This document shows positions 7,696 through 16,464 of a stretch of DNA of 64,000 nt, piece after piece. The notes under the pieces were generated by a model. It had not been told where the DNA came from and ran no database searches. It saw nothing but the letters and a program-made list of their open reading frames with translations. Numbering within the stretch: the first letter of the stretch is position 1; every line of letters begins with the position of its first letter. Source of the DNA: Clostridia bacterium (GTDB taxonomy: Bacteria > Bacillota > Clostridia > Oscillospirales > Acutalibacteraceae); the NCBI GenBank assembly GCA_017503135.1, contig JAFVTQ010000002.1, positions 62,001 to 126,000 on the forward strand, given 5' to 3'. Made by a program: the position numbers and the translations under genes.

Positions 7696-8423
7696 ATGCC
7701 TTTATACTCCTTTTTAACTTGTTCGTAACTCTGGAGATTGCCTATATCATAACGTTTGCCCGGCATTCCCATAGCGTATGCTTCAACTTGTTTACAAAGC
7801 CACGCAATAAAACTACCCGGTGCATCAACTCCGCAACCACTTTCAATACCTTTTTTGATAAGTTTAGCAGATTCTTTTGTGTAGTAATAAAATGGCGGAC
7901 AACACCAATTACTTTCAGGATTCTGGGGTTTTTCAACCATATTTATAATTTTGTCCTTATTATCAATCGTTACTACGCCACATTTTTTGAGTTTTTCTTG
8001 TGATGGCTCAAAATAACGCATAATACAAGTTGCGTTTTTGTTTTTCGCATACTCAATAAACTTTGTAAGACTGAAATCCAGAAGATTGTCGCCTGCTATT
8101 ACAAGCATATCATCATCTAAGCCCAACTTATTAATAGCAAACTGAATATCACAAACTGCACCAAGGCGGGTTTCATTTGTGCTTGTTCCATCATCAACAA
8201 CTGTGATTTTTTGTGTTTTTTCTGATGCCCATGCGTCAAAATGATGAGCAAATTTGTGATTTGAAATCACAACATACTCATCAACAACACCCATTGTGTC
8301 AATATCTTGAATAAGCCAATCAAGAATTGTCTTTTCGCCGACTTTAAGTAATGGTTTAGGGAAATTTTCAGTTAAAGGATAAAGGCGGGTTGCATAGCCC
8401 GCCGCTAATATCAAGCATTTCAT
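7689..8423 (-). CDS. Sugar-1-phosphate nucleotidylyltransferase
   Basis: A 244-residue NTP_transferase protein of the RmlA/GalU fold. It has the N-terminal nucleotide-binding motif LAAGYATRLYPLT (with the lysine of FPKPLL), GDNLLDF at about 110-116 and a VEKP motif. It would transfer a nucleotide from NTP to a sugar 1-phosphate. The start ATG overlaps the kinase stop (ATGA) and the stop overlaps the epimerase start. This three-gene coupling suggests it activates the product of the kinase, i.e. a uronic acid 1-phosphate, to the UDP-sugar. That substrate is inferred; most members in this branch are annotated only as nucleotidyltransferases. No left-handed beta-helix tail is present. Confidence 0.8.
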   Translation of the reverse strand: MKCLILAAGYATRLYPLTENFPKPLLKVGEKTILDWLIQDIDTMGVVDEYVVISNHKFAHHFDAWASEKTQKITVVDDGTSTNETRLGAVCDIQFAINKLGLDDDMLVIAGDNLLDFSLTKFIEYAKNKNATCIMRYFEPSQEKLKKCGVVTIDNKDKIINMVEKPQNPESNWCCPPFYYYTKESAKLIKKGIESGCGVDAPGSFIAWLCKQVEAYAMGMPGKRYDIGNLQSYEQVKKEYKGIC

Positions 8424-9592
8424 AAGTTTACTCCGTCTGCACTCTTTGTGATATGCGCAGAATATTTACCCTCAAGGTCAGGGAATGCCTTGAGATATTT
8501 TGTTGTTACATTTTCAATTACTGAATCGCGGAATGTAGGGTCAACAAGAGCAATACAGCAACCTTTAAATCCTGCACCGCTGAAACGTCCGCCATAGATA
8601 CCATCAGTTTCTGTCATAATTTCATAAAGTTTTTTAAGTTCTGGTGAGCCCGCTTCATAATTATAAATTGATGAATAGCCACTTTCAAATGAAAGTTTAC
8701 CAAACTCTTCAATATCGCCTTTACGCCATGCCTCTGCACCCTTTTGGACACGGTGGAACTCTGTGTACCAATGCTCCGCGCGCTTCATCCAGTTTTCAGG
8801 TAATTTATCTTTATATTTAAGATATACTTCGTATGGTACTTCACGAAGGTTAGTTTCATTGAATCTGCCATATTCCATACCTGCTAATGCCTTTAACGCA
8901 TAAGCCGCACTACGACATTCGTCCACACGCATATTGAACTTGGAGCCAACTAACGAACGCTCTAACCCACTGAAGAAAATAATAATTTCATAAGGTTTCA
9001 TCTGTGGATTTGTTGGAATAAGTTCATAAGAGTCGTCTTTTGTATCAAGGTATAAAAGATGGTCTTTTTTAGAATAAACTTCACAGGACTGGTCTAACTT
9101 ACCACAAGAAACGCCAACATATTTGTTCTCTGCTTGTAAAGCCATCATAATCATTTCACTGCTTGTGAGTTTTACATTATTTACATCGCAAAGTGCAGAA
9201 AGAAATGCAATAATTACCGCTGCAGATGATGACAACCCGCCTATTGGCAACGTCCCTTCAATAACACCTGCAAGTCCAATTTTTATTGGATATTTTTCGG
9301 CTAATGCAAGAGTTGCACCACGCAAGTAGTCAGCCCAATCCATTTGTTTTGTTTCAGGTACAGAATTTATATGAAATTGTGCACGCTTATCAAATTGTAA
9401 GGAACTCAACTCAACAATTCCGCTAGTTTTAGGTCCATACGCAATATGAATACCCTTATTAATGGCAAGTCCCGTAATTTTTCCTAACTGATGGTCGCTA
9501 TGAGCACCAATCGGACAAATTCTGTAAGGGCAAAAGGCAATTCCTTCAGCGCTTCTTTGATAACGCTCTTCAAATATTTTTTCACAAATCAT
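8420..9592 (-). CDS. GHMP kinase resembling plant galacturonokinase
   Basis: A 390-residue GHMP-family sugar kinase. Instead of the galactokinase signature GRVNLIGEHTDY it has PYRICPIGAHSDHQ at 22-35, which is the form I know from plant galacturonokinase. The long C-terminal stretch with RAEHWYTE, EEFGKLS and YGGRFSGAGFKGCC also matches that enzyme. The GHMP phosphate loop PIGGLSSSAA is at 116-125 and GKLDQ with Asp167 at 164-168. It would make galacturonate 1-phosphate. I chose ATG 9592 because a TTG start 15 bases earlier would place the GGAG ribosome site inside the gene. The ATG overlaps the capG stop (TAATG). Galactose as substrate is the main alternative. Confidence 0.78.
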   Translation of the reverse strand: MICEKIFEERYQRSAEGIAFCPYRICPIGAHSDHQLGKITGLAINKGIHIAYGPKTSGIVELSSLQFDKRAQFHINSVPETKQMDWADYLRGATLALAEKYPIKIGLAGVIEGTLPIGGLSSSAAVIIAFLSALCDVNNVKLTSSEMIMMALQAENKYVGVSCGKLDQSCEVYSKKDHLLYLDTKDDSYELIPTNPQMKPYEIIIFFSGLERSLVGSKFNMRVDECRSAAYALKALAGMEYGRFNETNLREVPYEVYLKYKDKLPENWMKRAEHWYTEFHRVQKGAEAWRKGDIEEFGKLSFESGYSSIYNYEAGSPELKKLYEIMTETDGIYGGRFSGAGFKGCCIALVDPTFRDSVIENVTTKYLKAFPDLEGKYSAHITKSADGVNL

Positions 9593-10770
9593 TAGAATTT
9601 TCTCCAAACCATTTTATCAACTACACCTGTATATGACTGAACAAGTTTAACTACCTTTGTCGAAACATTTTCGTCGATATAGTCAGGGACTGCAACGGCA
9701 AAATCACCATTTCTATTTAACTCAACTGCCGTATCAATAGCTTGAAGAAGTGATTTTTCATCAATACCTGCAAGTACGAAGCAAGCCTTATCAAGTGCTT
9801 CCGGTCTTTCAGTTGATGTACGGATACAAACTGCCGGGAATGATTTTCCTTCTGCTGCAAAAAATGCTGCTTCTTCCGGCATTGTACCGCTGTCAGATAC
9901 AACCGCAAAAGCATTCATCTGCAAACTGTTGTAATCGTGGAATCCAAGTGGTTCGTGCATTACTACCCTATTATCAAGTTTAAAATCACTTGTTTCTAAT
10001 CTTTTCTTGCTTCTTGGGTGGCAAGAATAAAGCACTGGCATATCATATTTTTCTGCCATTTTATTTATAGCATTGAAAAGTGATAAGAAGTTTTTTTCTG
10101 TATCAAGGTTCTCTTCTCTATGAGCTGAAAGAAGAATATATTTTCCTTTTTCTAAACCTAATTTTGAGTGAATCTCTGATGCTTCAATATCTTTAAGATT
10201 TTTACGAAGCACTTCTGCCATTGGAGAGCCTGTTACATAAGTGCGTTCTTTAGGCATACCCGCCTCAATAAGATAACGGCGAGCATGTTCAGAATAGCAA
10301 AGATTTACATCAGAAATTATATCTACAAGTCTACGATTAGTCTCTTCAGGTAAACATTCATCTTTGCAGCGATTGCCTGCTTCCATATGAAAAATCGGAA
10401 TATGAAGTCTTTTTGCAGGAATTGCTGAAAGGCAAGAATTTGTATCACCTAAAATAAGTAATGCATCTGGCTTGATTTCAGCCATAAGCTTATATGAACA
10501 ATTAATGATATTACCAATTGTTGAGCCTAAATCATCGCCAACAGCATCAAGATAAACATCTGGTGAATCAATTTTTAATCCTTCAAAGAAAATATCATTA
10601 AGATTATAATCATAATTCTGACCAGTATGTGCTAAAATGCAATCGAAATAACGACGACTTTTATCGATGACTTCTGCAAGTCTGATAATTTCAGGACGAG
10701 TTCCTACAATAATTAAAAGTTTTAATTTGCCATTATCTTTAAACTTTACATTGGTAAAATCTGTTTTCAT
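9592..10770 (-). CDS. capG: CapG/FnlC-type UDP-sugar C2-epimerase (UDP-L-FucNAc synthesis)
   Basis: A 392-residue non-hydrolysing UDP-N-acetyl-sugar 2-epimerase of the WecB superfamily. It carries GTRPEIIRL at about 23-31, HTGQNYD, a GDTNS motif, SAHREENL and the late VVSDSGTMPEEA. With CapE and CapF encoded upstream in the same operon, it is best read as CapG. In that pathway it makes the last step to UDP-N-acetyl-L-fucosamine by inverting C2 of UDP-L-6dTalNAc. An ordinary UDP-GlcNAc/ManNAc epimerase is the alternative, but the complete CapE-CapF-CapG set argues against it. ATG 10770 is preceded by AGGTGG and AAAGGG. Confidence 0.85.
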   Translation of the reverse strand: MKTDFTNVKFKDNGKLKLLIIVGTRPEIIRLAEVIDKSRRYFDCILAHTGQNYDYNLNDIFFEGLKIDSPDVYLDAVGDDLGSTIGNIINCSYKLMAEIKPDALLILGDTNSCLSAIPAKRLHIPIFHMEAGNRCKDECLPEETNRRLVDIISDVNLCYSEHARRYLIEAGMPKERTYVTGSPMAEVLRKNLKDIEASEIHSKLGLEKGKYILLSAHREENLDTEKNFLSLFNAINKMAEKYDMPVLYSCHPRSKKRLETSDFKLDNRVVMHEPLGFHDYNSLQMNAFAVVSDSGTMPEEAAFFAAEGKSFPAVCIRTSTERPEALDKACFVLAGIDEKSLLQAIDTAVELNRNGDFAVAVPDYIDENVSTKVVKLVQSYTGVVDKMVWRKF

Positions 10771-10820
10771 TTCCCTTTATACCACCTTTTATATTCTTTG
10801 GCTGGAATGCCAATACACTT

Positions 10821-12842
10821 TCAATTTATATAATGTAAATATGTTTCAGAATGATTTTTTATCCATTCTTCTATTTCCGATACCATTTCATCATAAGACG
10901 GAACTACAAAATCAAAATCATTCCTTGTGTTAACAATTATTTTATTCTGGACCGCACTATCATCTGCATTGATTTCAACTTGGTTGTTACGAAGATATTT
11001 GTTTAAGAGAACAAGCAAATCATGCTTACTTATAAATTCATTATTAACAAGATGATAAATACCGCTGATATTTTGTTCAATTGCGCACTTCATTGCGCGA
11101 GCGAGTGTAATTGTTGAAACACCGGACCACATCACTTTTGTAAACCCTTTTATTTCATTCTGTTGCATAAACCAGTTCACAAGGCCCTGTTTATCTGGTG
11201 TTCTGTCTGGCCCTATTATTGATGTTCTAAAAGTAATATCCTTGTCATTATCCACTTCGCCAACCGCTTTTGTTTTGCCATAATTATCAAAAGCATCTGG
11301 TACTGCAGTTTCATCATACGGTGGATTATTACCTGAAAATACACAATCCGAACTTATATGCAACAATTTAGTCTTTGTATCTTTGAGAATATCAGCCAAA
11401 TAATGTGGCAAATATCCATTAAGATATGACGCAAGTCCACGATTCTCATCGCAAGCACGATTAAGAAGACCTATGCAATTAATTACTGCACAGTATGGTT
11501 GTGCTAATACTACATTTCTTAATAAAGCATTATCCGTTGCACTGCCTGTTATGCAAGTAAAACCGTCAACCTTATTTATATCAAATATTGTTACATCGTA
11601 ACCTTGCTCTTTAAAGTATGTGGATACAACAAATCCGGCCATACCAGCACCGCCAAGAACTAAAATTTTCTTTTGTTCAACAGCTTTGTCAATTTCGCTC
11701 ACCGGTAAAAAGAAAGTATCGGGACGAGATGGGTCGAAACACTCATTACACCACATAAATGTTACCATATCTGTATCGCCAAGGTTTTCGATATTGTGAG
11801 TGTAGCCTGTTGGAATATCAACCACTTCAAGCTTTTCACCTGAAACGAAATACTCAATTACTTCGTCGCTGTCTATTTTACGGAAACGAATTACGCCATT
11901 TCCTGACACTACTAAGAATTTTTCATTCTTTGTATGGTGCCAATGCTGACCTTTTGTGATGTGTGGTTTTGAGATATTCACTGAAAACTGACCATTATTT
12001 ACAGTTCTTAATATTTCAGTAAACGAGCCACGGTCGTCAATATTCATTTTAAGTGGGTATGAAAACTTGTCCTTTGGAAGATATGAAAGATATGTACTGT
12101 AAAGTTTCTTCGAGAAACTGCCATCTGTCATATCAGGCACCATTTTATTTTCACGACTTTCTTTAAATGAATAAATCAAGTCAACAATTTCGCCTAAAGT
12201 GATTTTATGTTCAACAGGTACTTTGCAGAAATCTCCATCACGAGTTTCGTTGCCACAGATTGCATTGATAATTTCTTCAACAACATCGTCAACATAAACA
12301 AGAGTCATTGGATGACTTCTGTCGTTAACCTGAATAGGCAAATTGTTTGCAATATTATTGCAAAATGTTGCAACTGCACTGTTATAATTTGGTCTGCACC
12401 ATTTACCAAATACATTTGGATAACGATATACAAGCACCTTTGCCCCTGTATCCTTTGAGTATTGAAAGAACAAGTCCTCCCCTGCCTTTTTGCTTTGACC
12501 ATAAGGATTGTCCAAAGCTGCCTGAATTGATGATGACAAAAGCACAGGACAAGTATTGTTATACTTTTTAAGAGTATCGAGAAGTGTTGATGCAAAACCA
12601 AAATTGCCCTGCATAAACTCTTCTGTATTCTGCGGTCTGTTCACACCTGCAAGGTTTACAACAAAATCACAGCCATTACAATATTCATCTAAAAGAGCTT
12701 TATCTGTATCAATATCAAACTCACAAATTTCAAGGTTTTGTGGCAAATTTGTGGTCTTGTTTTTACCTTCTTTAATCGTATTAAGCGTTGCAACAAGGTT
12801 TTTACCTACAAAACCCTTTGCACCAGTAACTAATATTTTCAT
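10821..12842 (-). CDS. capF: CapF reductase-cupin fused to a second RmlD-like reductase
   Basis: A 673-residue protein in three parts. Residues 1-~255 are an SDR with GAKGFVG (7-13) and Tyr114/Lys118 (YGQSK). Residues ~260-380 are a cupin with metal ligands His300, His302, Glu307 and probably His349. Together they are a complete CapF (~370 residues), the enzyme that reduces the CapE product on the way to UDP-L-FucNAc. Residues ~391-673 are a second Rossmann reductase of the RmlD (dTDP-4-dehydrorhamnose reductase) type, with VLGGAGMAGF, SSDCVFSG and Tyr521/Lys524. WbvR-like RmlD homologues are reported in the related L-QuiNAc/L-RhaNAc branch, so the fusion may reduce two epimers. The frame is unbroken across the join. 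Confidence 0.85.
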   Translation of the reverse strand: MKILVTGAKGFVGKNLVATLNTIKEGKNKTTNLPQNLEICEFDIDTDKALLDEYCNGCDFVVNLAGVNRPQNTEEFMQGNFGFASTLLDTLKKYNNTCPVLLSSSIQAALDNPYGQSKKAGEDLFFQYSKDTGAKVLVYRYPNVFGKWCRPNYNSAVATFCNNIANNLPIQVNDRSHPMTLVYVDDVVEEIINAICGNETRDGDFCKVPVEHKITLGEIVDLIYSFKESRENKMVPDMTDGSFSKKLYSTYLSYLPKDKFSYPLKMNIDDRGSFTEILRTVNNGQFSVNISKPHITKGQHWHHTKNEKFLVVSGNGVIRFRKIDSDEVIEYFVSGEKLEVVDIPTGYTHNIENLGDTDMVTFMWCNECFDPSRPDTFFLPVSEIDKAVEQKKILVLGGAGMAGFVVSTYFKEQGYDVTIFDINKVDGFTCITGSATDNALLRNVVLAQPYCAVINCIGLLNRACDENRGLASYLNGYLPHYLADILKDTKTKLLHISSDCVFSGNNPPYDETAVPDAFDNYGKTKAVGEVDNDKDITFRTSIIGPDRTPDKQGLVNWFMQQNEIKGFTKVMWSGVSTITLARAMKCAIEQNISGIYHLVNNEFISKHDLLVLLNKYLRNNQVEINADDSAVQNKIIVNTRNDFDFVVPSYDEMVSEIEEWIKNHSETYLHYIN

Positions 12843-12863
12843 ATTATTTCTCTTTTCAAATTA

Positions 12864-13862
12864 TTACTTTTTAACACAACGACAAAACAATTTATAATAC
12901 CATTCATGTGGTAATAAATACTGTAACCAATCCATTACCGTTCTCTTTAAAGAAATCTTGGGTTTTAGATTATAATTTATTTTTTTATACGGATACAGTC
13001 TATCAGCCTTTAATTTGTTAAGATATCCATCAATAGTATTTTTCTCTTCGTATAGTGCTAATTGCATTAAAATGGCTTGTACACTTAAATTTTTTCTATC
13101 TTCAATCTCTTTTAACTGTTTCTTGGAATATTTGGAATTGTGTAGTTCTTTTTCATAAATCTTTGCCAATAAATAGAATGAAGAAATATATTTTTCACGA
13201 TGTTTGTCAGACTTTTGACCAGTAACTGAACCTTCCCACTGTCGATGATAATACGCAACACTATTATTGAAGATGGTGTTGCTTGAATTCATTTTTGCAA
13301 AAAAGATAAATTCAACATCATCACAAGGAGACAATTCTGCATTCCAAACAATTCCATTGCTTTTCAACATATTTAAATTGAAAATTCTAATACCACTACA
13401 AGCGATTTCTGTAGTTGTTTTTTTCGTTGGGTGAACATAATTACCAGGGGTGTGTGAAACTTCTTCCTCTTTCATAAATGGGACATATCTGATGCTCAAC
13501 ATATCTGCGGAGTTCTCTTCCATTACTTTTGTAACAAATCCAAAACTTTGTGCATCAACATAATCATCTGAATCAACAAACCAAATATATTTACCTTTTG
13601 CGACAGACATACCTGTATTACGGGCAGCAGCGTGTCCTTGATTTTTTTGAGTAACGATATGAATATTTGAATGCTGTGAAGAATATCTGTCAAGAATTTC
13701 TGCACTTCCATCTTTTGAGCCATCATTTACACAAATAATCTCATATTCTTGGACAGATAAATCCTGGTTCAATAATGAGTCCAAACAAGAAGCTAAAAAC
13801 TGTTCTGTATTATAAACAGGGACAACAATGCTTAATAGGCACTCATTTTTTGACTTTTCCAT
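12864..13862 (-). CDS. Family 2 glycosyltransferase
   Basis: A 332-residue GT-A fold transferase. It shows SIVVPVYNTEQFL at the N-terminus, NDGSKDGS, HAAARNTGM and the metal-binding WFVDSDDYV (DXD-type). The C-terminus is basic. It would add one sugar to the lipid-linked repeat unit on the cytoplasmic face. I start it at ATG 13862, where AAGGAG sits 7 bases upstream; an upstream in-frame ATG at 13898 would overlap capE and lacks a site. It lies between capE and capF, which suggests a role in the L-FucNAc-containing unit, but the sugar donor cannot be read from sequence. Confidence 0.85.
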   Translation of the reverse strand: MEKSKNECLLSIVVPVYNTEQFLASCLDSLLNQDLSVQEYEIICVNDGSKDGSAEILDRYSSQHSNIHIVTQKNQGHAAARNTGMSVAKGKYIWFVDSDDYVDAQSFGFVTKVMEENSADMLSIRYVPFMKEEEVSHTPGNYVHPTKKTTTEIACSGIRIFNLNMLKSNGIVWNAELSPCDDVEFIFFAKMNSSNTIFNNSVAYYHRQWEGSVTGQKSDKHREKYISSFYLLAKIYEKELHNSKYSKKQLKEIEDRKNLSVQAILMQLALYEEKNTIDGYLNKLKADRLYPYKKINYNLKPKISLKRTVMDWLQYLLPHEWYYKLFCRCVKK

Positions 13863-13872
13863 TATTTTCTCC

Positions 13873-14910
13873 TTATTTACCCCAATTTGCAAGTTCATTC
13901 TGAATGTATGAAAGAGTTAAGAGTTTTTCTTTTACCTGTTCAACTGTCCACAAATCTGTGTTGTTTGAATTGAACTCTGTAAGAGTGTTTCTTTCTGTGT
14001 CGCCATCTTTGAAATATTTATCATAATTAAGACCACGCTTATCAGCAGGCACACGATAGAAGTTACCCATATCAATAGCATTTGCACACTCTTCGTTTGT
14101 AAGAAGTGTTTCATACATTTTTTCACCGTGACGAATACCGATAACCTTGATTTCTGTGTTAGGTGCAAAAAGTTCTTTAACAGCTTCTGCAAGTACTTCG
14201 ATTGTACAAGCAGGTGCTTTTTGAACAAGAATGTCACCGCTTTCGCCATTCTCAAAAGCAAAGAGAACAAGGTCAACAGCTTCTTCAAGACTCATTACAA
14301 AACGAGTCATATCTGTTGCTGTAATTGTGATTGGCTTGCCTGCTTTAATCTGGTCAATCCAAAGTGGAACAACTGAACCACGTGAGCAAAGAACATTACC
14401 ATAACGAGTGCAACAAATCTTTGTTTTTTCAGGGCTTACTGTTCTTGACTTTGCAACAACAACCTTTTCCATCATAGCCTTTGATGTACCCATAGCGTTA
14501 ACTGGGTATGCTGCCTTATCAGTTGAAAGGCAGATAACTGTTTTTACACCTGCCTCAATAGCAGCTGTGAGCACATTATCTGTTCCAAGAACATTAGTTT
14601 TAACTGCTTCTACAGGGAAAAATTCACAAGATGGAACCTGTTTGAGTGCTGCTGCGTGGAATATATAGTCAACACCATACATTGCATTTTTAACTGACTG
14701 CAAATCTCTAACATCACCGATATAGAATTTCAATTTATCAGCAACTTCAGGCATATTCTGCTGAAATTCATGACGCATATCGTCCTGCTTCTTCTCGTCA
14801 CGAGAGAACACACGAATTTCACCAATATCAGTTTCTAAAAATCTTCTGAGCACAGTGTTACCAAATGAACCTGTACCACCTGTAATCATTAATGTTTTAC
14901 CCTTGAACAT
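13873..14910 (-). CDS. capE: CapE-type UDP-GlcNAc 5-inverting 4,6-dehydratase
   Basis: A 345-residue SDR of the CapE/FlaA1/PseB group. It has the glycine motif GGTGSFGN (11-18), HAAALKQVPSCEFFP, and the CLSTDKAAYPVNAMGTSK active-site region where Met replaces the usual SDR Tyr, as known for this group. CapE makes the first intermediate of UDP-L-FucNAc synthesis from UDP-GlcNAc. The downstream genes for CapF and CapG complete that pathway, which favours CapE over PseB or WbpM-like roles. ATG 14910 follows AAGGAAG. It sits two bases after the end of the flippase gene's reading frame in operon order. Confidence 0.88.
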   Translation of the reverse strand: MFKGKTLMITGGTGSFGNTVLRRFLETDIGEIRVFSRDEKKQDDMRHEFQQNMPEVADKLKFYIGDVRDLQSVKNAMYGVDYIFHAAALKQVPSCEFFPVEAVKTNVLGTDNVLTAAIEAGVKTVICLSTDKAAYPVNAMGTSKAMMEKVVVAKSRTVSPEKTKICCTRYGNVLCSRGSVVPLWIDQIKAGKPITITATDMTRFVMSLEEAVDLVLFAFENGESGDILVQKAPACTIEVLAEAVKELFAPNTEIKVIGIRHGEKMYETLLTNEECANAIDMGNFYRVPADKRGLNYDKYFKDGDTERNTLTEFNSNNTDLWTVEQVKEKLLTLSYIQNELANWGK

Positions 14911-14912
14911 AT

Positions 14913-16451
14913 TTATACTTCCTTTACAATATGTATTTTCTTTAATATTTTTTTAACCGGCTTGAACAACAGATTTTTTTCATAATCATTCATACCATAT
15001 AATAACATTGTTACACCATAAATTGCAACCATTACACCACAATTTACAACAAAGCCCAGCCAACCAAAACGACTAAAATTAAGTGTTTTCAAGGCAAACC
15101 CCAACACTGTTGCTGTTGCAAGACAAGGTAATGTTCCTTTGAACATTCCGCCAAAAAGCACACTTAATCTAATACCGATTTGTTTTTTATACATAAGATT
15201 CATTACCACCATATCGCAAAGGAATATAGCTATAAATGAACCTATAACGGTGCCATAAAGTGCATTCCACTTCATTAAAATAATTACTAGAATAATATGA
15301 ACTACTGCTGAACAAACTTGTATAATTGCCGGCAACTTGTGTTTGGCCATTGCTTGTAAAAGTTGATACCCAGCACCTTGCGCATACCCAAACAAAGTCG
15401 GGAACATCAAAGCTAAGGCCACTATGTATGCTTGCGAGTTTTCTTCCCCTGCCCACATACAAATAAAATCCTTACCAAAAACAAGAAAAACGCACCATAC
15501 TAGCCCCAATACCATAAACACTATTCTGCCTATCTTAATCATTTCGTTTTCGTAAGTTTCTCTTGTAGGCTTAGAATCTACTAATCTTACTAGTCCTGGC
15601 ATCAGAACACCTGTAAAATGGGCTCCAACGGTTTTAAAATACTGAAGTATCTGAGCTCCGATACTATAAATACCTATTATTACAGCCGACCCTTTTGCAA
15701 ACATTCCTAACAAAATCTGGTCTGACATAGAATTTATGTAACTTGCTATCAACTGTAAAAGAATAAATGAAGAATATGATGCTACTTCCTTTAAAAATGA
15801 AAATTGAATGTTTTTGAAGGAAGGTGTTATTTTGAGTTTAAATAGTACATAACAGACATATATGCCTCTGGTTATACAGTTTGTAATCAGGTGAACTGCA
15901 AGCACACCCATACTGCTCATACCCATTTTTAATGCTACAACAGATAACAGCACCTTAACAATGGTCATAATTATTGTGGTTCCTTTTGAAACCATAAAGT
16001 GCTCATGAGCAATAATTGCATTTGAAAAGGCTGATGTCGCTAAAGTCACCACTGTATTGCATATTGCTATAGAAAACAACTTTCTTGCAAGTTCAATTTC
16101 AGCAACGGTAAGACCTGTTTCAAAAATGCTTGACAAATTTTGTCTGACAACAAGTCCAATAAGCAAAGCCACAGCTGCTATTATCAAATAATATATTGTT
16201 GTAACACCCATAAAGCTTCGCTGAGCATTTTTGTTTTTTTCAGCAGAATATTTTGACATATATCTTATGACAGAACTGCCAACACCTAAATCCAACAAAG
16301 TAAAATAGGATAGCACAGATAAAATCAAATGATATATACCATATTCAGCCTGCCCTAATGTTCTGATTAAAAATGGCGTAAATAACATAGTTGAGCATAT
16401 TTCCACAAACATTAAGACATATGAAAATATTACGCCGGCTTTTCTATTCAT
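14913..16451 (-). CDS. Oligosaccharide flippase (Wzx-like), copy B
   Basis: A 512-residue polytopic membrane protein of the polysaccharide transporter/MOP group. It begins MNRKAGVIFSYVLMFVEIC with about 14 helices. It would move the undecaprenyl-linked repeat unit across the membrane. It is a clear paralogue of the flippase at 20071-21609: same length, same N-terminus (MNRK-GVIFSY-LMFVE), and shared motifs such as LGVGSSVIRY/LGVGNAIIRY and GGHFTGVLM-like stretches. ATG 16451 has GGAGG 7 bases upstream. An EpsG polymerase gene lies immediately upstream in the operon. Confidence 0.87.
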   Translation of the reverse strand: MNRKAGVIFSYVLMFVEICSTMLFTPFLIRTLGQAEYGIYHLILSVLSYFTLLDLGVGSSVIRYMSKYSAEKNKNAQRSFMGVTTIYYLIIAAVALLIGLVVRQNLSSIFETGLTVAEIELARKLFSIAICNTVVTLATSAFSNAIIAHEHFMVSKGTTIIMTIVKVLLSVVALKMGMSSMGVLAVHLITNCITRGIYVCYVLFKLKITPSFKNIQFSFLKEVASYSSFILLQLIASYINSMSDQILLGMFAKGSAVIIGIYSIGAQILQYFKTVGAHFTGVLMPGLVRLVDSKPTRETYENEMIKIGRIVFMVLGLVWCVFLVFGKDFICMWAGEENSQAYIVALALMFPTLFGYAQGAGYQLLQAMAKHKLPAIIQVCSAVVHIILVIILMKWNALYGTVIGSFIAIFLCDMVVMNLMYKKQIGIRLSVLFGGMFKGTLPCLATATVLGFALKTLNFSRFGWLGFVVNCGVMVAIYGVTMLLYGMNDYEKNLLFKPVKKILKKIHIVKEV

Positions 16452-16464
16452 TATTTACCTCCAA

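Noticed and set aside
10821..12842. The CapF fusion as an artefact of a missing stop
   Set aside because: Both halves are complete, the linker is short and natural-looking, and the frame has no internal ribosome site plus start at the join that would suggest two genes.
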